A DNA stretch of 64,000 nucleotides from Streptomyces sp. ISL-1 (GTDB taxonomy: Bacteria; Actinomycetota; Actinomycetes; Streptomycetales; Streptomycetaceae): positions 124,001-188,000 of the forward strand of contig NZ_JAGGOI010000032.1 of the NCBI RefSeq assembly GCF_018614585.1. Reading direction: 5' to 3'. Below are positions 49,812 to 56,807 of this stretch, piece after piece. The first letter of the stretch is position 1, and every line of letters starts with the position of its first letter. A model generated the notes under the pieces. That model was not told the DNA's origin, ran no database searches, and saw only the letters and a list, made by a program, of their open reading frames with translations. The translations under genes were made by a program, and so were the position numbers.

Positions 49812-50894
49812 ATGACACATGAGGCAGGCGTTGAACGGCCTGGTGTCCACGGGCGTCGAGGGTGCGCGGGGACGACCCGTGGCGCGCTCCGGGCGAGGCG
49901 GCTCACCGATGTCCTCAGACGGCGCCGGGAGGAACTGGGCCTGAGCGTGGAGGACGTGGCCGCGCGGCTCGACATCAGCACCGTCACGTACGGCAACTGG
50001 GAGCGCACACCCGCCCACGACTGGACCGACGAGAAACTCTACGCCCTGGTCGAAGCCCTGGAGATGAGTGACCAGCAAGGTGGCTGGCTCTTCCGCCTCG
50101 CCGTCGACCGGGACCCGCCGCAGGCCTGGAACGGGCCCGTCGGATCCTCCATGCCTGCGCCCCCGCTCGGTCCCGCGCGGCCGTCCGGACCGGCTTTCCC
50201 GTCCGGCCCCGCGCGCCCGTTCGCGCCCGTCGCCGCGCCCGCTTCGCCGGTGGAGCCTGCCGACCCCTCGGAGCCGGCGGGCCCGGACCACCCGGACCCC
50301 GAGACGCAGGCATACCTGCGCGACTACGCCGCGATGATGGACGCCGTGCCGCTGCCCTCGGTGCTCTTCGACCGGCGCTGGGACGTGGCACACGCCAACC
50401 CCGCCTTCGAGGCGCTGTTCCACGGGGTCGGACCGCACCCCACGGCGATGCCGGCCCAGAACTTCCTCAGGTTCGTGCTGTTCCATCCGGACGCGGGCGC
50501 CGTGCTCGGCGACCGCGAGACGAGCTGGTGCCTGCCTCTGCTGGCGCAGTTGGACGCGGCCACGGCGTGGTACCCCGAGGATCGAGTCCTTCAGGCCATT
50601 CGCGACGAAATCGCCGACGACCCGATCATGGACGTCGCCTACCGGTGCGGACTGCCGCACTGGATGCGGGCCATGGGAGCGGCGGCGGTGCACCACGACG
50701 GAGCCTTACGTCCGCTGAAACACCCGGATCCGCGCTGGGGACGCACCGAGTGCCGCATCGTCGACGAGACCCCGGCGACCCTTCAGGACTCGGGGTTCAC
50801 ACGGATGACGCTGGTGCTGCGGGAGACCCGGGGCGCCGTGCCGCCCGGTGTGCGGCGCGCCAAGTCGCATCTGAGGGCGGTCTCCAGCGGCTGA
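49812..50894 (+). CDS. XRE-family regulator with MmyB-like C-terminal domain
   Basis: A 360-residue regulator. The N-terminal XRE domain spans about residues 30-80 (LRRRREELGLSVEDVAARLD, then STVTYGNWERT). A Pro/Ala-rich linker follows, then a C-terminal ligand-binding region with LPSVLFDRRWDVAHANPAFE and FHPDAGAVLGD, as in the MmyB-like group, whose pocket may hold a fatty-acid-like ligand. ATG 49812 is preferred over GTG 49800. It is divergent from the XRE/ImmA set, with an intergenic region of about 236 bases. The target is unknown. Confidence 0.82.
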   Translation: MTHEAGVERPGVHGRRGCAGTTRGALRARRLTDVLRRRREELGLSVEDVAARLDISTVTYGNWERTPAHDWTDEKLYALVEALEMSDQQGGWLFRLAVDRDPPQAWNGPVGSSMPAPPLGPARPSGPAFPSGPARPFAPVAAPASPVEPADPSEPAGPDHPDPETQAYLRDYAAMMDAVPLPSVLFDRRWDVAHANPAFEALFHGVGPHPTAMPAQNFLRFVLFHPDAGAVLGDRETSWCLPLLAQLDAATAWYPEDRVLQAIRDEIADDPIMDVAYRCGLPHWMRAMGAAAVHHDGALRPLKHPDPRWGRTECRIVDETPATLQDSGFTRMTLVLRETRGAVPPGVRRAKSHLRAVSSG

Positions 50895-50999
50895 CCCGGG
50901 ATCCGGGCGGCGATTGCCGACGAATCGACGGCCGGCGAATCGACGGCCGCGAGGGGACGCTCCCTTGTCAGGAGTTGGCGCGTCCATGACCATTACCTC

Positions 51000-52484
51000 A
51001 TGTCGCAGCAGACGCCTGGAAACACCGACGGCCCCGCCGACCCCGCCAACTCCCGAGGCACCGGCCGCAGAACGGTCCTCACGGCCGCGGCCGGAACCGC
51101 GGCGCTCGGTTCCGCGCCGGCCGCGGTGGGTGCACCGCCCGCGGTGGCCGCCGCGCAAGCTCCCGGTCGGGAGCGCACCCCCGACCGGGAGCGCCCCGCG
51201 ACCGCCCAGGCTCCCACCCGTGAACTGCGCGCCCTCCTCGCCGAGATCGACCGCGACCGCATCGAGGCGACCGTGCGCACCCTCGCCTCCTTCGGCACCC
51301 GCCACACGCTCTCCAGCCAGGACGACCCGAAGCGGGGAATCGGCGCGGCCCGCGACTGGATCCACGCCGAGCTGAAGCGGTACGCGGCGCGCAGCGGCGG
51401 CCGGATGACCGTCGAGCTGCAGAGCTACATCCAGGAGCCGGCGCCGCGCATCCCCGTGGCGACCCGAATCACCAATGTCGTCGCGACCCTGCGCGGCTCC
51501 ACGGCCCCCGACCGGGTCTACGTCGTCTCCGGGCACTACGACTCACGCGCCACGGACGTCATGGACGCCGTCAGCGACGCGCCCGGCGCCGACGACGACG
51601 CCTCCGGAGTCGCCCTCGCCATGGAACTGGCCCGAGTGATGGCAACTCGGCGTCCGGCGGCGACCATCGTCTTCGCGGCCGTCGCCGGCGAGGAGCAGGG
51701 CCTGTTCGGCGCGGCCCACATGGCGCAGACGTTCGTGCAGGCCGGCGTAGACCTCCAGGGCATGTTCACCGACGACATCATCGGCAGCCCCACGGCCGAC
51801 GACGGGACCAGGGACCCGCGCAGCATCCGGCTCTTCGCCGAGGGCGTGCCCACCTCGGAAACCCCCGCACAGGCCGCGACCCGCCGCTCGGTCGGCGGCG
51901 AGAACGACTCGCCCTCCCGCCAGCTCGCCCGCTTCGTACGCGACGTGGCCGACAACGACGCGACCGGCATGCATGTCCGCGTCGTCTACCGCCGTGACCG
52001 CTATCTGCGCGGCGGCGACCACATCCCGTTCCTCGAACGGGGCTTCCCCGCGGCCCGGTTCACCGAGCCCGCCGAGGACTACGCGCACCAGCACCAGGAC
52101 GTGAAGGTGCTGGACGGCAAGCAGTACGGGGACCTGCCCGAGTTCTGCGACTTTCGCTACATCGCACGCGTCGCCAAGGTCAACGGCGCGGCCCTGTGGA
52201 CCCTGGCCCAGGCCCCCGGCACCCCGAAGGGCGCGAAGATCCTCACCAGTGCGCTCACCAACGCCACCGAGCTGGTGTGGGAACGCGGTACGGAGCCCGA
52301 CCTCGCCGGGTACGAGGTCGTCTGGCGCGAGACCACGGCGCCGGAGTGGACTCATGTCGTCAGCGCCGGTGACACCGCCCGGCACACCGTGGATCTGTCC
52401 AAGGACAATGTGTTCTTCGGCGTCCGCGCGGTGAACCGGGCCGGCCTGCGCAGCCCCGTCGCCTTCCCCGCTCCCCAGCGCTGA
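51000..52484 (+). CDS. Secreted M28-family zinc aminopeptidase with fibronectin-like C-terminus
   Basis: A 494-residue exported peptidase. The N-terminus has a Tat signal: twin Arg at residues 23-24 in GRRTVLTAAAGTAALG. The M28 core shows the expected zinc ligands: His179 in SGHYDSR, Asp198 in GADDDASG, Glu231/Glu232 in AGEEQG and later His residues. The last about 90 residues resemble a fibronectin type III module (WERGTEPDLAGYEVVWRE). It should be a periplasmic or secreted aminopeptidase. ATG 51000 has no strong ribosome binding site; an AGGAG lies 26 bases upstream. It stands alone ahead of the metK leader. Confidence 0.88.
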   Translation: MSQQTPGNTDGPADPANSRGTGRRTVLTAAAGTAALGSAPAAVGAPPAVAAAQAPGRERTPDRERPATAQAPTRELRALLAEIDRDRIEATVRTLASFGTRHTLSSQDDPKRGIGAARDWIHAELKRYAARSGGRMTVELQSYIQEPAPRIPVATRITNVVATLRGSTAPDRVYVVSGHYDSRATDVMDAVSDAPGADDDASGVALAMELARVMATRRPAATIVFAAVAGEEQGLFGAAHMAQTFVQAGVDLQGMFTDDIIGSPTADDGTRDPRSIRLFAEGVPTSETPAQAATRRSVGGENDSPSRQLARFVRDVADNDATGMHVRVVYRRDRYLRGGDHIPFLERGFPAARFTEPAEDYAHQHQDVKVLDGKQYGDLPEFCDFRYIARVAKVNGAALWTLAQAPGTPKGAKILTSALTNATELVWERGTEPDLAGYEVVWRETTAPEWTHVVSAGDTARHTVDLSKDNVFFGVRAVNRAGLRSPVAFPAPQR

Positions 52485-52823
52485 TTCCGGATCGCCGGGT
52501 TCGGCAGTGCGCCGAGACTTAGGTGTCACGAGTAACCGGCCCGAACCCCCGTTCCGCGGGGGAGTCGGGGTGGCGATACGGCCCTGGCGGCGTTGAGCTA
52601 CGCGTCCTCGACTAGGTGCGCCGCGAGCCCGCCGCGGCCGCCGGCGGGGCTCCCTATGGTCCGCGCCGGCTTTCGCCCCGAACGCGGCGCACAGCCGATG
52701 GCCGAATGACCGTCGTTTAGCCGCCTTCGAGCCCCCTTGCAGGGCCGAAGCGCAGCCTGACCGCAATACGCGCACCAGGACAGCAGGACAACACGGCCAC
52801 CACGCCCGGTATTTGGAGGATTT
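52485..52823 (+). other. Long structured leader upstream of metK
   Basis: The 339 bases before metK hold no gene. Two strong stem-loops stand out. The first, 52540-52569, has CCCGA/TCGGG below CCCCCG/CGGGGG and may end the M28 transcript. The second, 52625-52652, pairs GAGCCCGCCG with CGGCGGGGCTC. Smaller hairpins follow. I tried to match this with SAM-I and SAM-IV riboswitch cores and could not, so any riboswitch role is speculative. Confidence 0.45.
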
Positions 52824-54035
52824 GTGTCCCTTCGCCTGTTCACCTCGGAATCAGTGACCGAGGGCCATCCCGACAAGATCGCTGACCAGATCAGCGACGC
52901 GGTCCTCGACGCGCTGCTGGCGCAGGACCCCAAGTCGCGGGTCGCCGTCGAGACGCTGATCACCACCGGCCAGGTCCACCTGGCCGGCGAGGTCAGCACC
53001 AATGCGTACGCCGACATCCCGCGGCTGGTCCGCGAGACCGTGCTGAAGATCGGCTACGACTCGTCGGCGAAGGGCTTCGACGGCGCTTCCTGCGGCGTCT
53101 CGGTCTCCATCGGCGCGCAGTCGCCGGACATCGCGCAGGGCGTCGACACCGCGTACGAAAAGCGCGTCGAGGGCGACGAGGACGCGCTGCGCGAGCAGGG
53201 CGCCGGCGACCAGGGTCTGATGTTCGGCTACGCCTCCGACGAGACGCCCGAGCTGATGCCTCTGCCCATCACGCTCGCCCACCGCCTCGCGAAGCGCCTC
53301 ACCGAGGTCCGCAAGAACGGGACCGTCCCCTACCTGCGCCCCGACGGCAAGACCCAGGTCACCATCGAGTACGACGGCGACAAGGCCGTCCGCCTCGACA
53401 CCGTCGTGGTCTCCTCGCAGCACGCCCCGGACATCGACCTGGACTCGCTGCTCATCCCGGACATCCGCGACCGCGTCGTACGCCCGGTGCTCCAGGAGCT
53501 CGTCGACGACGGCGTGCAACTGCGCACCGAGGGCTACCGGTTATTGGTCAACCCGACCGGACGGTTCGAGATCGGCGGCCCGATGGGCGACGCCGGCCTC
53601 ACCGGCCGCAAGATCATCATCGACACCTACGGCGGCATGGCCCGCCACGGCGGCGGCGCCTTCTCCGGCAAGGACCCGTCCAAGGTGGACCGTTCGGCGG
53701 CGTACGCGATGCGCTGGGTCGCCAAGAACGTGGTCGCCGCTGGCCTCGCGCACCGTTGCGAAGTGCAGGTCGCATACGCGATCGGCAAGGCGGACCCGGT
53801 CGGTCTGTTCGTCGAGACCTTCGGCACGGAGACCGTGCCGGTGCCGCGCATCCAGCTGGCCATCGACCAGATCTTCGACCTGCGCCCGGCGGCCATCATC
53901 CGTGACCTCGACCTGTTGCGCCCGATCTACGCGCAGACAGCGGCGTACGGCCACTTCGGCCGCGAACTGCCCGACTTCACCTGGGAGTCCACCGACCGCG
54001 CGGAGAAGCTGCGCCAGGCAGCCATCGCCGAGTGA
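52824..54035 (+). CDS. metK: S-adenosylmethionine synthetase
   Basis: A 403-residue MetK. The N-terminal signature FTSESVTEGHPDKIADQISD places His15 and Asp17, and further blocks are FDGASCGVSVSIGAQSPDIA, AGDQGLMFGYA and the phosphate-binding GGGAFSGKDPSKVDRS. It makes S-adenosylmethionine from methionine and ATP. GTG 52824 follows GGAGGA closely. In Streptomyces the standard metK lies beside coaBC and priA; here the neighbours differ, so this could be a second copy. The gene ends in a run of four 11-base repeats. A hairpin terminator lies at 54158-54182. Confidence 0.97.
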   Translation: MSLRLFTSESVTEGHPDKIADQISDAVLDALLAQDPKSRVAVETLITTGQVHLAGEVSTNAYADIPRLVRETVLKIGYDSSAKGFDGASCGVSVSIGAQSPDIAQGVDTAYEKRVEGDEDALREQGAGDQGLMFGYASDETPELMPLPITLAHRLAKRLTEVRKNGTVPYLRPDGKTQVTIEYDGDKAVRLDTVVVSSQHAPDIDLDSLLIPDIRDRVVRPVLQELVDDGVQLRTEGYRLLVNPTGRFEIGGPMGDAGLTGRKIIIDTYGGMARHGGGAFSGKDPSKVDRSAAYAMRWVAKNVVAAGLAHRCEVQVAYAIGKADPVGLFVETFGTETVPVPRIQLAIDQIFDLRPAAIIRDLDLLRPIYAQTAAYGHFGRELPDFTWESTDRAEKLRQAAIAE

Positions 54036-54070
54036 GCGGCGAGTGAGCGCCGAGTGAGCGCCGACTGAGC
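54027..54070 (+). repeat. Four 11-base repeats at the metK stop
   Basis: GCCGAGTGAGC, GGCGAGTGAGC, GCCGAGTGAGC and GCCGACTGAGC follow each other without gap. The first contains the metK stop. As 11 is not divisible by 3, the TGA in successive units falls in different frames. Confidence 0.85.
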
Positions 54071-54157
54071 GGCGGCCGGCCAACGCATCATCACCGCAGG
54101 CTCGAGGAGCAGCGACCGTATAGCCGTAACCGGGTCGATCGCAACGGACCGCCTGAT

Positions 54158-54182
54158 GCCCCCGCTTCCCTCCGGCGGGGGC
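54158..54182. terminator. Bidirectional terminator between metK and a membrane protein gene
   Basis: GCCCCCGC and GCGGGGGC form a perfect 8-bp stem with a nine-base loop, between two convergent genes. Confidence 0.75.
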
Positions 54183-54191
54183 CCGAGGCGT

Positions 54192-54485
54192 TCAGCGCAT
54201 GGATGCGACGGCCCACTCGGCGGCGACGGCCACCGCGACACCAACCCCCAGAACCGCGGTGGCCACCCGCGTACGTCCTTGCCGGCTCAGGACCAGCGCG
54301 CTGCCGCTGAGGATCAGCGCAATGCCGTAGAAGCCCATGGTCAGCACCGAGTGCGTGCTGCCGAGCCGCAGCACGAGGGTGACGCCCACGGCGATCATGA
54401 TGACCGCGGAGAGAGCTATCCGTACGCCGCGTGCCTGACGTGGTGTGAGCCCCTGCTGCTCCGGGCTCGAATTGGCTTCTGACAT
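54192..54485 (-). CDS. Small membrane protein with three hydrophobic segments
   Basis: A 97-residue protein with three likely membrane helices (IALSAVIMIAVGVTLVLRLG, VLTMGFYGIALILSGSALVL and TAVLGVGVAVAVAAEWAVA) and a short polar N-terminus. The family is unknown to me, but small actinobacterial membrane proteins of this type are common. Codon use fits the host. ATG 54485 is the only sensible start. It is convergent with metK, with the terminator hairpin between them. No role can be given. Confidence 0.65.
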   Translation of the reverse strand: MSEANSSPEQQGLTPRQARGVRIALSAVIMIAVGVTLVLRLGSTHSVLTMGFYGIALILSGSALVLSRQGRTRVATAVLGVGVAVAVAAEWAVASMR

Positions 54486-54550
54486 GGTCGGAAGATTAGC
54501 CGTCCCGTCCGGGCGCGGAGTGCCGGGGCCGACCTGTTACCCACTCGTGC

Positions 54551-54979
54551 TCACGCGCCGCGCGCGCTGCCGACGCCGACCGTCCACAGCGGAGCGGTTC
54601 CGGTGAGCTGGCAGGCCATCAGATAGAGCGGTATGGGCGGGGTGTAGGGGCTGGTGTTGTCGGGCCGGCGGATGAGGCGGGGATTGGTCGCCGGTACGTA
54701 TGCCCCGCGGGCGTAGTGCGACGGCAGCGGCCAGGTCAGCTCCAGGTCCGAGCCGGCCGGCACGATCCACCACCACCAGTCGTTGTCGGCGAAGACACAG
54801 CCGTTCCGCGGCAGCCGCCCGAGCATGCGGAAGCCGTACCGCGCGGGAACGCCCACGGCGTCGCAGCCCAGATCGGCCGAAAGCGCGGGTGGCACTGCGA
54901 GCCGGGTCATCCGGGCCTCGCCGGTCTCGCTGTGGTGGCGGCCGCTCCGCCGGAGGAGCGTCGTCAGGCCCCTCAGCAC
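54551..54979 (-). CDS. Hypothetical protein downstream of the ATP-binding gene
   Basis: A 142-residue protein with an unusual Trp run (NDWWWWIVPAGSDLELTWP). PPALSADLGCDAVGVPARYG and the closing IPLYLMACQLTGTAPLWTVG are its other clear segments. No catalytic motif or membrane helix is certain. GTG 54979 lies three bases after GGAGAGG and overlaps the end of the ATP-binding gene by seven bases, so the two are probably co-translated, and it may be a functional companion of that module. Function unknown. Confidence 0.65.
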   Translation of the reverse strand: MLRGLTTLLRRSGRHHSETGEARMTRLAVPPALSADLGCDAVGVPARYGFRMLGRLPRNGCVFADNDWWWWIVPAGSDLELTWPLPSHYARGAYVPATNPRLIRRPDNTSPYTPPIPLYLMACQLTGTAPLWTVGVGSARGA

Positions 54980-55563
54980 AGCCTCTCCGGTCCCGGCTCA
55001 TGGCCCGCCCCGCGGGGAAAGCCCGCCCCGCGCGCAAGGTCCCCTCCGAACAGGTCATCTCGGAAGGGAAGGTCCCCGCCGGACGGAAGCGCCGCCCCGA
55101 ACGGAAGCTCCGCGTGCGGCCGCTCAGCCTGTGGCAGCTCCGCCCAGACGATGCGGCCGGTGCAGTGCTTCGACTCGTACGCGCCCCAGGCGCTGCTCAC
55201 GGCCTCGACCAGCAGCAGTCCGCGTCCGCGTTCCTCCTCGACGGCGTGGCAGACGCGCGGGCCGACGGGCGCGGACCCCTGGTCCTGCACGGTGATGCGC
55301 AGGCGCTCCGCGCCGTTGAGGAGTTCGCAGGCGACCAGGTGGCCGTCGGTGTGCACCACCGCGTTGGTGACCAGCTCGGAGACGACGAGCATCGCCGTGT
55401 CGTGAACATCCCCGCCTATGCCCCAGCAGTGGAGCCGCTCGCGGGCGAGCCTTCTCGCCCTGCCCACGAATTCTGCACGCGCGGGCAGCTCGAATCCGTA
55501 TCGGTGGTGGTCGGCCCCCGAGCACGGGTCCAGTCGCTGGGCAGTGAGCGCGTCACGGTTCAC
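54973..55563 (-). CDS. RsbW-like ATP-binding protein (HATPase, anti-sigma-type), copy 3
   Basis: A 196-residue GHKL-fold protein. The N box is VVSELVTNAVVHT, G1 VQDQGSAPVG and G2 GRGLLLVEAVSSAWG. It is only distantly related to copies 1 and 2, with a different N-terminus and a Gly/Pro-rich C-terminal tail. GTG 55563 follows GGGAGAG; the frame upstream to 55635 runs through the palindrome. It is divergent from an XRE/DUF397 pair at 55688, giving the same three-part layout as at 17-19 kb. Confidence 0.85.
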   Translation of the reverse strand: MNRDALTAQRLDPCSGADHHRYGFELPARAEFVGRARRLARERLHCWGIGGDVHDTAMLVVSELVTNAVVHTDGHLVACELLNGAERLRITVQDQGSAPVGPRVCHAVEEERGRGLLLVEAVSSAWGAYESKHCTGRIVWAELPQAERPHAELPFGAALPSGGDLPFRDDLFGGDLARGAGFPRGAGHEPGPERLC

Positions 55564-55600
55564 CGGACCACTCTCCCGCCGCAATGGACACCTTGGCAAG

Positions 55601-55627
55601 GCCCACTCTGAAATATGCAGAGTGGGC
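55601..55627. promoter_or_regulatory. Perfect 10-bp inverted repeat in a divergent promoter
   Basis: GCCCACTCTG and CAGAGTGGGC are perfect inverted repeats around AAATATG, between the third ATP-binding gene and its XRE/DUF397 partner pair. It is the strongest operator candidate in the window. Its AT-rich centre is unusual for the region. Confidence 0.6.
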
Positions 55628-55687
55628 ATATTCATCGCTGCGGGGCCGTGGCACACTGCTCGCAACAGCACGTGGGGAGGTCTCGAA

Positions 55688-56548
55688 GTGAGTGAACCGC
55701 GGTCCGCCCCCACCGTGGGGCAGGTCGTTCTCGGCAAGCGCTTGCAGGATCTGCGTGAGCGGGCCGGGTACAGGCGCGAGGAAGCCGCAAAGGTCCTTCG
55801 CGTTGCCGCGGGCACCATCCGCCGGATGGAAAACGCCGAGGTCGCGCTGAAGATCCCGTATGTCCAGCTGTTGCTGGAGGCGTACGGGATCACGAACGAC
55901 GAGGCGCGCGGTTTCATCGAGCTGGCCGAGGAGGCTAATAAGCCCGGCTGGTGGCAGCGCTTTCACGACGTTCTGCCGGGCTGGTTCAGCATGTACGTCA
56001 GCCTGGAGGGCGCGGCCGGTCTGATCCGCGCCTATGAGCCGCATTTCGTGCCCGGTCTGCTGCAGACGGAGGACTACGCCCGCGCGATCATGCGCGGCGG
56101 AGCCGTCGGCCAGACCGATCCGGCCGACATCGAGCGCCATGTGGCGCTGCGGATGGAACGCCAGGCGCTGCTCACCCGCCCCGACGCACCCAAGCTGTGG
56201 GTGATCATGGACGAGACGGTGTTCCGCCGGCCCGTCGGCGGCCCCGGCGTCATGAGAGCGCAGATCGACCGGCTGCTCGAAGGCGCCCAGTTGCCCCATG
56301 TCACCCTGCAGATCGCGGAGTTCGCGACCGGACACCACCCCGGCACCTACGGGCCGTTCGTCCTCTTCCGGTTCGCCGTCCCCGAGCTCCCGGACATGGT
56401 CTACAGCGAGTACCTCACCGGCGCCGTCTACCTCGACGCGCGCCCCGAGGTCGCTTCGCATCTGGAGGTTCTGGACCGCATGGCGGCTCAGGCCGCGACT
56501 GCACAACGCACGAAGGAGATCCTCAAGGATCTCCGCAAGGAGCTGTGA
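55688..56548 (+). CDS. XRE-family regulator with DUF5753 domain
   Basis: A 286-residue regulator. The XRE domain is at residues 15-70 (GKRLQDLRERAGYRREEAAK and AAGTIRRMENAEV), and the DUF5753 domain follows with AYEPHFVPGLLQTEDYARAI and a terminal QRTKEILKDLRKEL. GTG 55688 has GGGAGG seven bases upstream. The stop is immediately followed by the DUF397 start (TGAATG). With the divergent ATP-binding protein this is a complete module like that at 17-19 kb. The inverted repeat at 55601 is its likely binding site. Confidence 0.9.
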   Translation: MSEPRSAPTVGQVVLGKRLQDLRERAGYRREEAAKVLRVAAGTIRRMENAEVALKIPYVQLLLEAYGITNDEARGFIELAEEANKPGWWQRFHDVLPGWFSMYVSLEGAAGLIRAYEPHFVPGLLQTEDYARAIMRGGAVGQTDPADIERHVALRMERQALLTRPDAPKLWVIMDETVFRRPVGGPGVMRAQIDRLLEGAQLPHVTLQIAEFATGHHPGTYGPFVLFRFAVPELPDMVYSEYLTGAVYLDARPEVASHLEVLDRMAAQAATAQRTKEILKDLRKEL

Positions 56549-56785
56549 ATGGTTTACATATACAACGGCATGCCGGCCGCCGCCCTGGGCAGCGAGGGCT
56601 GGCGCAAGCCGTGGAGCGGCGGCAACGGGGGCAACTGCCTGGAGACCATGAAGCTGGCCGACGGCCGGGTCGCGGTGCGCCAGTCCGCGGACCCCGACGG
56701 CCCGGCGCTGATCTACACCTCCGGCGAGATCGCCGCGTTCATCGAAGGAGCCAAGTCCGGCCAGGCGGACTTCCTGCTCACCTGA
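56549..56785 (+). CDS. DUF397 protein
   Basis: A 78-residue protein of the DUF397 family: RKPWSGGNGGNCLETMKLAD, then VAVRQSADPDGPALIYTSGE and a final IAAFIEGAKSG. It starts on the base directly after the regulator's stop, so both are made together. It lacks the C-terminal WTRF-type end of the protein at 17144, as some members do. Likely function: modulation of the XRE protein. It ends 22 bases before the convergent M64 peptidase gene. Confidence 0.9.
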   Translation: MVYIYNGMPAAALGSEGWRKPWSGGNGGNCLETMKLADGRVAVRQSADPDGPALIYTSGEIAAFIEGAKSGQADFLLT

Positions 56786-56807
56786 CCGGGAACCTGGTCC
56801 GCACCTG

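Noticed and set aside
50914..51375. Frame with a good AGGAG before ATG 50986, ahead of the M28 gene
   Set aside because: The product is Pro/Arg-rich shadow sequence within the M28 gene. At most it is a short leader peptide; no evidence supports it.
52590..52625. tRNA fragment (TTGAGCTACGCG reminiscent of a D-arm)
   Set aside because: No acceptor stem, anticodon stem or T-arm could be built on either strand.
52485..52823. SAM-I or SAM-IV riboswitch before metK
   Set aside because: Hairpins are present, but I could not find the conserved core segments of either class. It is kept only as a structured leader.
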